Assembly (NCBI GenBank): GCA_016200365.1 | Contig: JACQEW010000395.1 | Coordinates: 1-21,929, forward strand | Direction of reading: 5' to 3' | DNA length: 21,929 nt | Origin: Nitrospinota bacterium | GTDB lineage: Bacteria > Nitrospinota > Nitrospinia > UBA9942 | In this document: one piece after another, positions 8,074-13,383 of the stretch | Position numbering within the stretch: position 1 is the first letter of the stretch | Layout of the letters: the number at the start of each line of letters is the position of its first letter | The notes under the pieces: generated by a model | The model's database searches: none | Told to the model about the DNA's origin: nothing | Seen by the model: the letters and a program-made list of their open reading frames with translations, nothing else | Translations under genes and position numbers: made by a program

Positions 8074-8098
8074 CCCCTCTTTAGAAAAGAGGGGAATA
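8062..8098 (-). repeat. Right inverted palindromic repeat of the DUF559 cassette
   Basis: This is the reverse-orientation copy of 7681-7718. The stem is 9 bp (CCCCTCTTT with AAAGAGGGG) at 8074-8094 with an AGA loop. Base changes in one stem arm relative to the left copy are matched in the other arm (CCCCCC/GGGGGG versus CCCCTC/GAGGGG), so pairing is preserved. The stop codon TAA of the DUF559 gene is at 8071-8073. Confidence 0.85.
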
Positions 8099-8129
8099 AT
8101 ATCATGGATTAGAGGAAGGGTATTTTCGG

Positions 8130-8495
8130 ATGAATAGACGAATATTAATAGTAGAGGATGATAAAAAGAACCGCATACTGCTGCATGATATTTTAAAATA
8201 CCACGGCTATGAGGTTATAGAAGCGGTAAACGGCGAGGAAGGCATAAAAAAGGCAAAGGAGTATAATCCCTTTTTGATATTGATGGATATACAGATGGAG
8301 GGTATAAACGGAATTGACGCCGTAAAAATACTTAAAGATTCCCCTGAGACAAAGGATATAAAGGTCATTGCCGTTACATCCTTTGCCATGAAAGGCGATA
8401 TGGAAAATATAATGAGGTCGGGGTTCGATGACTATATATCAAAGCCTGTAGATACGAGACAGTTACCTGATATAATTAAGAGACATCTGACCTAA
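8130..8495 (+). CDS. Stand-alone response-regulator receiver protein (CheY/DivK-like)
   Basis: This 121-residue protein is a receiver domain only. The acidic pocket Asp10/Asp11, phospho-acceptor Asp53 (LILMDIQM), Thr83 (VIAVTS) and Lys105 (YISKP) are all present, so it should be phosphorylated normally. With no output domain it most likely passes phosphate on or acts by protein contact, as DivK and CheY do. The histidine kinase upstream has no receiver of its own, which makes this its likely first target. The ribosome-binding site AGGAAGGG lies at 8113-8120, nine bases from the ATG. The DUF559 cassette separates it from the kinase gene; the two were probably adjacent before insertion. Confidence 0.95.
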   Translation: MNRRILIVEDDKKNRILLHDILKYHGYEVIEAVNGEEGIKKAKEYNPFLILMDIQMEGINGIDAVKILKDSPETKDIKVIAVTSFAMKGDMENIMRSGFDDYISKPVDTRQLPDIIKRHLT

Positions 8496-8520
8496 CCCGA
8501 ACGAGTCGGAAAAGGTTATA

Positions 8521-8628
8521 AGTGAAGAAACTTTCCTCTCACTTCCGTTATTTTTTCTTTTGCTCTTTTTATAAAATTTAATGAACAAAAGAAAAAATAA
8601 AAAGTCGTTCGAAGAAAGTTTCTTCACT
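8521..8628. repeat. Nested palindrome: two perfect 15-bp inverted-repeat pairs
   Basis: The outer pair is AGTGAAGAAACTTTC (8521-8535) with GAAAGTTTCTTCACT (8614-8628). The inner pair is TTATTTTTTCTTTTG (8548-8562) with CAAAAGAAAAAATAA (8586-8600). Internal loops are 8536-8547 and 8601-8613, and the terminal loop is 8563-8585. The element occupies most of the 189-base gap between the two receiver genes. The inner stem is almost pure A/T with U-tracts on one side, so it could act as a terminator, but the two-tier symmetry is more like a palindromic mobile element. A 14-mer from the inner arm (GAACAAAAGAAAAA) recurs at about 21835. Confidence 0.85.
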
Positions 8629-8684
8629 ATATAAATTTTCTTGCCATTTTACGCAAGATTTTATTCATAAGCAAGGGAGGTTAT

Positions 8685-10199
8685 ATGAATACGGCAAAGT
8701 ATAGAATCCTGTGTGTAGATGATGAATCCAGAAATCTGGCGCTCCTCGAGGCAATCCTCATGCCGATGGGATACGAGGCTGTTGCGGCAAGAAACGGAAA
8801 GCAGGCGCTTGAGATAATCAGAAGGGATAAAATAGATATTGTGCTTCTGGATGTCATGATGCCCCTGATGAACGGCTTTGATGTATGTAAAGAGATAAAG
8901 GGCTCTGAACAATACAGGGGTATTCCTGTTATTTTGGTAACAGCCTTAACATCAACCGAAGACAGAATAAAAGGGATAGAGGCAGGCTCAGATGACTTCA
9001 TATCAAAGCCTTATGACAAGGGGGAAATCCTTGCGAGAATTAAGATGCTCCTGAAGGCAAAGGAGCTAAATGACAGGCTCAGCAGCGCCTACAAAAATAT
9101 AATCAGCTTAACATCCTTCGGAGAGAATATCATAAAGACATTTAACCCGCTGGATTTTAATCTTATATCCAAGATAGACAGCGTTGTCAGCCAGATTATA
9201 GGGAGAAAAGGCGATGCACCGGATAAGCCCCAAACAGTGATAGTCAATATCCTTAATGAAAAAGGGGGACATGACTGGTATTATTACCAATTTATCTCCA
9301 ATAACCTGACCAGTGACCGTTTTAATCCCAATATCTCCTTTGACCTGTCAAAGGAGGAATATTCCAGGGTATCCTTTTATAATAATCTTGAAGGAGAGAT
9401 ACGATTCAAATCATTTGTCGAAAAACTAAAAGCCTTCAATATAATGGCTAAAAATATGGTCTGTTATCTAAGCTATAACATCAGTATCTTTGCCCTTAAT
9501 TATGGCAGAGATATTAATGAGCATGACGCAGCGGTTCTCGACAGCCTCGTCATGCACACCCTGTTTTTAAGATCTCTATCCCTGCAGATAAAGGAGGTGG
9601 AGGATGCCTTAACATATACTGTTTATGCCCTTGCAAGGGCGGCAGAGGCAAATGATGATGATACGGGAAACCATATATTGAGGGTCGGAATTTATTGCGC
9701 TGTAATAGCGGAAAGATTGAAGATGCCAAAGAATTTCGTGGATACGATAAGGCTGCAGGCATCGCTGCACGATGTCGGAAAAATTCATGTCCATCCCAAT
9801 ATTCTTAAAAAACCAGGAAAATTTACGGATGAGGAATTTGCAATAATGAAGATGCATACGACATGGGGGGCTAAAATAATCGGAGATCATCCCCGGTTTG
9901 CAATAGGCGCCTCCATAGCCCTCAATCACCATGAGAGGTGGGATGGAGGCGGGTATCCAAACCGGCTTAAAGGCGGGCAGATACCCGTTGAAGCGAGGAT
10001 AATGAATATTGCCGACCAATATGATGCCCTGAGAAATGCCCGTGTATATAAACCTGCTTATAACCATGAGACAACATACAAAATCATCACGGAAGGCGAT
10101 GGCAGAACCATGCCGCATCACTTTGACCCTCAGGCGCTTCAGGCATTTAAAGAGACCGCCTCAAAATTTGAAGAGGTATATGAAAAATTAAAGGGGTAA
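8685..10199 (+). CDS. Response regulator with HD-GYP c-di-GMP phosphodiesterase domain (RpfG-like)
   Basis: This 504-residue cytoplasmic protein begins with a receiver (1-125: Asp12/Asp13, phospho-acceptor Asp56 in VLLDVMMP, Lys in FISKPYD). It continues through a helical linker and an unusual middle region of about 170 residues (about 140-300) that I do not assign to a named family; it may be a degenerate GAF-like fold. It ends with an HD-GYP domain (about 310-500). The domain keeps the metal-binding HDVGKI (His362/Asp363), the HHERWDGGGYP block (His415/His416) and the following LKGGQIP, so hydrolysis of c-di-GMP is expected. The strong ribosome-binding site GGGAGG ends four bases before ATG 8685. 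Together with the kinase and receiver upstream it forms a likely sensory pathway lowering c-di-GMP. The dppC-like gene starts two bases after its stop, suggesting co-transcription. Confidence 0.95.
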   Translation: MNTAKYRILCVDDESRNLALLEAILMPMGYEAVAARNGKQALEIIRRDKIDIVLLDVMMPLMNGFDVCKEIKGSEQYRGIPVILVTALTSTEDRIKGIEAGSDDFISKPYDKGEILARIKMLLKAKELNDRLSSAYKNIISLTSFGENIIKTFNPLDFNLISKIDSVVSQIIGRKGDAPDKPQTVIVNILNEKGGHDWYYYQFISNNLTSDRFNPNISFDLSKEEYSRVSFYNNLEGEIRFKSFVEKLKAFNIMAKNMVCYLSYNISIFALNYGRDINEHDAAVLDSLVMHTLFLRSLSLQIKEVEDALTYTVYALARAAEANDDDTGNHILRVGIYCAVIAERLKMPKNFVDTIRLQASLHDVGKIHVHPNILKKPGKFTDEEFAIMKMHTTWGAKIIGDHPRFAIGASIALNHHERWDGGGYPNRLKGGQIPVEARIMNIADQYDALRNARVYKPAYNHETTYKIITEGDGRTMPHHFDPQALQAFKETASKFEEVYEKLKG

Positions 10200-10201
10200 T
10201 T

Positions 10202-11197
10202 ATGATAAATCAGCAGTTGGCAATCAGCAATCAGCAATCAGAAGATTTCATGCCTCTTGAGAGGACGCCATTTCAGGAGTTCTGGAAGGTCTTTAAAAGA
10301 AACCGTATGGCGATATTCGGACTCATTATCCTGCTCATATTCTTTGCCTTAAGTCTTGCAGGGATAATTACTGTCAGCGGTGAAAAACCACTTCTTGACC
10401 CGCATACGGTAAGGCTTCCTGATAAGCTTAAACCGCCCCTTTCGGAACCGACAATAGATTCGGTTCCTAAGGAGAATCTCCCATACTTCGGCATATATTT
10501 TTTTGGAACAGATGAGCTTGGGAGAGATGTCTTTGCCCGAATGCTCCAGGGGGCTATCGTTTCTCTCTCAGTAGGTTTTGTAGCAGTAGGTATATCTATT
10601 GTCATCGGCGTATTAATCGGAGGCATTGCCGGATATTATGGAGAATACATGATAAAAATCGGCAGATACGAGATAATGACAGTAGATACCCTGATTGTCG
10701 CATTCATAGATATTCAGTTGAGCTTCCCTACATTCTTTCTCATCCTGACTGTCATCGCCCTCCTGCCGCCGAGTATCTGGAATATAATGGCAGTAATCGG
10801 CATAACAGGCTGGGTTGGACCTGCGAGATTTGTAAGGGCAGATATTCTGTCTTTGAGAGAGCAGGAATTCATACTTGCCGCAAAATCAATCGGCGCCTCT
10901 GATATGAAAATTATAGTCCGTCATCTCCTTCCCAACTCCATGTCGCCTGTCCTTGTCTCAGCCACTATCGGCATTGCCTCTGCCATACTTACAGAATCGG
11001 CGCTTAGTTTCTTAGGCTTCGGCGTCCCCCCGCCAAATGCTACATGGGGCAATATACTCTCCGATGGAAAAAAATATATATTCGATGCACCATGGCTCAC
11101 CTATATCCCCGGCATAACCATCCTCGTTACAGTCCTCGCATTTAACCTGTTCGGGGAGGGGATCAGAGATGCCCTGAATCCGAAACTAAGAACTTAA
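10202..11197 (+). CDS. dppC: ABC transporter permease, DppC/OppC type
   Basis: This 331-residue inner-membrane permease is the usual heterodimer partner of the DppB-type protein at 4131. It has a cytoplasmic N-terminus, TM1 (about 38-60), the family motif FGTDELGRDVFARMLQGA (about 101-118), further helices, and the coupling loop from REQEFILAAKSIGAS (about 218) to RHLLPNSMSPV, then LSFLGFGVPPPNATWG and a C-terminal GIRDALNPKLR. The start at 10202 has AAGGGG in the preceding stop region. Residues 2-13 come from a 7-bp repeat array and are not part of the conserved family; ATG 10250 is an alternative start closer to the family N-terminus. No ATPase or binding protein follows. Separation from dppB by signalling genes is the notable oddity. 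Confidence 0.93.
   Translation: MINQQLAISNQQSEDFMPLERTPFQEFWKVFKRNRMAIFGLIILLIFFALSLAGIITVSGEKPLLDPHTVRLPDKLKPPLSEPTIDSVPKENLPYFGIYFFGTDELGRDVFARMLQGAIVSLSVGFVAVGISIVIGVLIGGIAGYYGEYMIKIGRYEIMTVDTLIVAFIDIQLSFPTFFLILTVIALLPPSIWNIMAVIGITGWVGPARFVRADILSLREQEFILAAKSIGASDMKIIVRHLLPNSMSPVLVSATIGIASAILTESALSFLGFGVPPPNATWGNILSDGKKYIFDAPWLTYIPGITILVTVLAFNLFGEGIRDALNPKLRT
10207..10241 (+). repeat. 7-bp tandem array (CAATCAG)n inside the start of dppC
   Basis: Five 7-base units: AAATCAG, CAGTTGG, then three exact CAATCAG copies (10221-10241). It begins five bases after the dppC ATG and encodes NQQLAISNQQS in frame. The CAGTTGG unit also occurs at the edge of the (GGGAGTC)n array at 16555-16587, read on the minus strand. 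Confidence 0.9.
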
Positions 11198-11201
11198 ACC
11201 T

Positions 11202-11228
11202 GATTAGCCACAGACTTACACAGACTTA
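11202..11228. repeat. Short repeat TTAGCCA...CACAGACTT, copy 2
   Basis: GATTAGCCACAGACTT followed by ACACAGACTTA lies just after the dppC stop. It is the better-preserved relative of 7655-7683 and directly abuts the palindrome at 11229. Similar CACAGAT words occur at 19696-19704 and near the right end of the window. Confidence 0.6.
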
Positions 11229-11276
11229 GTAGGGCAAGCCTTTAGGCTTGCAAGCAGGGCTAAAGCCCTGCCCTAC
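11229..11276. repeat. Three-way-junction palindrome (REP/BIME-like)
   Basis: The outer stem GTAGGG (11229-11234) pairs with CCCTAC (11271-11276). Inside it sit two perfect hairpins: CAAGCC-TTTA-GGCTTG (11235-11250) and CAGGGC-TAAA-GCCCTG (11255-11270), giving a cruciform or cloverleaf-like fold of 48 bases. It lies 3' of dppC with no T-run, so it resembles a palindromic intergenic repeat that could stabilise the mRNA end rather than an intrinsic terminator. A further small hairpin CTGCC-GAA-GGCAG follows at 11291-11303. Confidence 0.85.
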
Positions 11277-11353
11277 GATGTGTTGTATTGCTGCCGAAGG
11301 CAGTCTAATTTATGTCTTTGTGCCGGATTAAAGTTTTTTCAGAAAATATCCGA

Positions 11354-11373
11354 TATAATAGATGGAAAAGGAG
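11354..11373 (+). promoter_or_regulatory. Putative -10 box and ribosome-binding site of the 59-residue ORF
   Basis: TATAAT lies at 11354-11359 and AAGGAG at 11368-11373, followed by ATG at 11380. No convincing -35 box is visible at standard spacing (TTAAAG at 11328-11333 is 20 bases away). The -10 is 21 bases from the ATG, so the leader would be short. Confidence 0.35.
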
Positions 11374-11379
11374 AATAAT

Positions 11380-11559
11380 ATGATAGTCAATCTGCCGATG
11401 ATGAATACAGGGGTTGTCCCCTTTACAAATATGTCTAATTTGAGGGGGGGACAGATAGCAGGAAAGTCAAAGGTTCTGGCTTCAAATATCAAGCTGAGCG
11501 GCAATGCAGTTCAATCACAGGTCAGGCAGGCAATAGGGAGGGTGAATACTAAGGCATAA
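11380..11559 (+). CDS. Orphan small basic protein, 59 residues, unknown function
   Basis: I do not recognise this protein. It begins MIVNLPMMNTGVVPF, has a low-complexity centre rich in Asn, Ser, Gly and Lys, and ends in a basic stretch (QVRQAIGRVNTKA). It lacks a membrane helix, acidic residues are almost absent, and cysteine is absent. I chose ATG 11380 because AAGGAG lies six bases upstream; an earlier in-frame ATG (11362) lies before that ribosome-binding site. The gene stands alone between two palindromic elements (11229-11276 and 11571-11659) and points towards the convergent efflux operon. Good start signals favour a real gene, but a chance ORF cannot be excluded. Confidence 0.5.
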   Translation: MIVNLPMMNTGVVPFTNMSNLRGGQIAGKSKVLASNIKLSGNAVQSQVRQAIGRVNTKA

Positions 11560-11570
11560 TTTTTTGACAA

Positions 11571-11659
11571 TCTCGTAAAAAGTCAAAAATTAGCCAAATG
11601 CAAAAACAAACGTCTATAAATTGTTGTAAGGGCTAATTTTGTTTTGACTTTTTACGAGA
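11571..11659. repeat. Long inverted repeat between convergent genes (18+7 bp stem)
   Basis: TCTCGTAAAAAGTCAAAA (11571-11588) is perfectly complementary to 11642-11659. After a 4-base bulge on the right side the pairing resumes with ATTAGCC (11589-11595) and GGCTAAT (11631-11637). The loop is 11596-11630. It separates the plus-strand small ORF from the stop of the minus-strand TolC-like gene, so it could serve as a bidirectional terminator; its long perfect arms are also typical of a MITE. Confidence 0.85.
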
Positions 11660-11666
11660 ACCTCAA

Positions 11667-13268
11667 TTATAGCTCGATATTATTTTTGTCCAGAATTGTC
11701 CCCCTGACCCTTTCCAGATTTACAAGGGATTTGTTGTAGTCTATTGTTGCCGAAATCTCCCTTGTTTTTGCAGCAATCAAATCCCTCTGATATTCCAGCA
11801 CATTAAAGCTGGTTGACATCCCCACTGCAAATTTTTTCTCCTCTGCTGAGAGCTTTTCCTCTGCAAGCCTCCTCGAAACGGCAGTGGCATTTACCCTTTT
11901 TAAGTTTGTCTCTATCGCCCTTACTGCCTCTCTTACTTCTACAAATACCTGATGCTCTAAATTTTTAATCGTCTTGAGACCCTTCTCGATTTCCAGTTTT
12001 GCAGCGGTATAACTGCTCTCCGCCGCCCTGTTTCCAAGCGGAACTTGAAATGAGAGTCCTATTCTCCAGTCATAATAATTCCCCGAAATCACCCTGTCAT
12101 AACTTTTAAAATAATCCCCCCCAAATACACTCCTCGATACGCTCCCTACAAATGCGACATCCTCTGCATCACCGCTGATACCATTTAGTTTAAGACTTCC
12201 CACTAAATCCAGTGACGGGTGGAGCTGGTTCTTTTTATACTCCACCTGTATGTTTTTATTTTTTAAATCTATCTTAGCCTGGCTATAGTCAGGACGGCTT
12301 TCAAGGGCGGTCTTTATACTCTCCTCCAGTTTAATTTCTTCAGTTGTCATCCGGGGGGTATCGGTAGGTTCAATCGCCAAATCCCAGCCCCCTTCATCGT
12401 GAGTTTGTCGAGCCGACTCTATATTAATAACCTTTTTAAGTCTATCCTCTATGTTCTCAACCTTATTCTGCGCAACGATAACATCCTCTTCCCTCGCAGC
12501 CACCTCTGCCTGAGCCTGTGTGATTTCAATAGGAGCCATTGTTCCAACATCAACCTGTATTCGTATTCTCCGTTCTAAATCTTGCGCCAGTTTAAGGGAC
12601 TCCCTCTTTACCTTCAAATCCTCTATCGAAAAAACAAGATCCCAGTACACCTCTTGCACCTGAGACAGTATCTTTATCACCCTGTCCTTGAACTGGTGAA
12701 TTGTTATGTCCTTGTTGTTATTTGCAATCTTGATTTGTGCGGTATTTACATCCACACCGAAATCCTTGAGAAGATTTTGAGTAATGCTAATATCCAAATC
12801 TGTCGTATATTGCGGTTTGAGCCCCTGAAATTTCGAGTTTGACAATGACCTCTGTGTATCGAGTGAAATCTGGTAATTGGTTCCAGAGGCAGACCTCTTT
12901 TTAATTCCTGCGCCGATTAAAAATGCCTCGTTTTCCGTTTCCGGAGGACTGGCAAAGGCTGATGCACTTGGGGTTCTGTTCTTGCTAAGAGAGGAGGAAA
13001 GGCTAAGGTTATAATCGAAAGCAGACTCATTTCTCGTTATCTCTGTCTCGCTGATTTTCGGATTTATCCTCTCGATGGATATCTCCAGATTATTTTTCAG
13101 GGCAAGGGCAATAGTCTCCTTTAAAGATAAAAACAGGGCGTTTTTGCCTTCAATCTTCTCTTCACGGGTGGCTGCCCATGAGTCAGTAGGCACTAGGACA
13201 GGCGTCCCGCCTGTCAGTAGGCAGTAAGCAGTAAGCAATATAAAAACTGAAAATAATTTTTTATTCAT
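11667..13268 (-). CDS. TolC-family outer-membrane efflux protein
   Basis: This 533-residue outer-membrane channel is expected to complete the RND pump encoded upstream. It has a signal peptide (1-32), then two outer-membrane-efflux-protein repeats rich in long amphipathic helices. FLSLKETIALALKNNLEI (about 46) is the typical start of the mature domain; VQEVYWDLVFSIEDLKVKRESL and the C-terminal YQRDLIAAKTREISATIDYNKSLVNLERVRGT are the helical barrel segments. The ribosome-binding site GGAGGG sits four bases before the ATG. The signal-peptide core LLTAYCLLTGG comes from a (TTACTGC)n repeat and a hairpin inserted in it. A second likely repeat insertion is at 12392-12419. It is the last gene of the tetR-adaptor-pump-channel set, 111 bases after the pump. 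Confidence 0.93.
   Translation of the reverse strand: MNKKLFSVFILLTAYCLLTGGTPVLVPTDSWAATREEKIEGKNALFLSLKETIALALKNNLEISIERINPKISETEITRNESAFDYNLSLSSSLSKNRTPSASAFASPPETENEAFLIGAGIKKRSASGTNYQISLDTQRSLSNSKFQGLKPQYTTDLDISITQNLLKDFGVDVNTAQIKIANNNKDITIHQFKDRVIKILSQVQEVYWDLVFSIEDLKVKRESLKLAQDLERRIRIQVDVGTMAPIEITQAQAEVAAREEDVIVAQNKVENIEDRLKKVINIESARQTHDEGGWDLAIEPTDTPRMTTEEIKLEESIKTALESRPDYSQAKIDLKNKNIQVEYKKNQLHPSLDLVGSLKLNGISGDAEDVAFVGSVSRSVFGGDYFKSYDRVISGNYYDWRIGLSFQVPLGNRAAESSYTAAKLEIEKGLKTIKNLEHQVFVEVREAVRAIETNLKRVNATAVSRRLAEEKLSAEEKKFAVGMSTSFNVLEYQRDLIAAKTREISATIDYNKSLVNLERVRGTILDKNNIEL
12392..12419 (-). repeat. Possible repeat-derived insertion in the TolC-like gene
   Basis: On the coding strand this reads GAGTCGGCTCGACAAACTC then ACGATGAAG, encoding ESARQTHDE between the helix end and the conserved W-D-L-x-x-x-P-T-D-x-P turn. 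Homologues normally have a shorter connector there, from family knowledge. The GTCGGCTCGACAAACTCA word resembles dispersed repeats I have seen in other bacterial genomes. There is only one copy in the window, so the call is tentative. Confidence 0.3.
13182..13241 (-). repeat. (TTACTGC)n array with an inserted hairpin in the TolC-like signal peptide
   Basis: On the plus strand TCAGTAG, GCAGTAA, GCAGTAA and GCAATAT (13214-13241) form four 7-base units. Just outside lies a perfect hairpin GACAGGCG-TCC-CGCCTGTC (13197-13215). The hairpin is flanked by an exact 11-bp direct repeat GTCAGTAGGCA (13182-13192 and 13213-13223), like a target-site duplication. Read on the coding strand the array has no stop and yields leucine-rich peptide that forms the signal-peptide core. 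Confidence 0.85.
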
Positions 13269-13289
13269 AAACCCTCCATTTGAAAATTA

Positions 13290-13383
13290 TTAAGGAGAAA
13301 GGGGAAATGTGGAGAAATGGGGAAAAATTCTTTTAAAAAATATATTCCTTCTCCTTTTCCCCATTTTCTCCCTTTCTCCTTAA
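13290..13383. repeat. Inverted repeat of G/A-rich arms between RND pump and TolC genes
   Basis: TTAAGGAGAAAGGG (13290-13303) pairs perfectly with CCCTTTCTCCTTAA (13370-13383), and the purine-rich pattern continues inward on both sides (GGGGAAA, GGAGAAATGGGG versus its complement). The right arm includes the stop codon of the pump gene (13380-13382). A third, related stretch begins at 21850. In the operon mRNA this makes a large hairpin between the pump and the channel genes, possibly adjusting their ratio. Confidence 0.8.

Larger units (their letters stand above)
7681..8098. mobile_element. Candidate cassette: DUF559 gene between inverted palindromic repeats
   Basis: Left boundary repeat (7681-7718): TTAT, then the hairpin CCCCCCTTT-TCT-AAAGGGGGG (7685-7705), then TGAGGGGGGATTA. 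Right boundary repeat (8062-8098): AATCTCCCCTAA, then the hairpin CCCCTCTTT-AGA-AAAGAGGGG (8074-8094), then AATAA. The reverse complement of the right copy aligns with the left copy along its whole length of about 37 bases, including the loop triplet (TCT versus AGA reversed). The only gene inside is a DUF559 nuclease-like ORF. Its ribosome-binding site is in the left repeat and its last three codons and stop are in the right repeat. The geometry suggests a unit that moved as one piece. No target duplication is obvious, so mobility is inferred. Confidence 0.55.

Noticed and set aside
8581..8634. Tiny frame MNKRKNKKSFEESFFTI in the nested palindrome
   Set aside because: It is entirely contained in the palindrome arms, with no ribosome-binding site and only 17 codons.
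9609..10121. 170-codon minus-strand frame inside the HD-GYP gene
   Set aside because: It is antisense to a clear catalytic domain, with unusual Tyr/Ile/Pro composition and no recognisable family.
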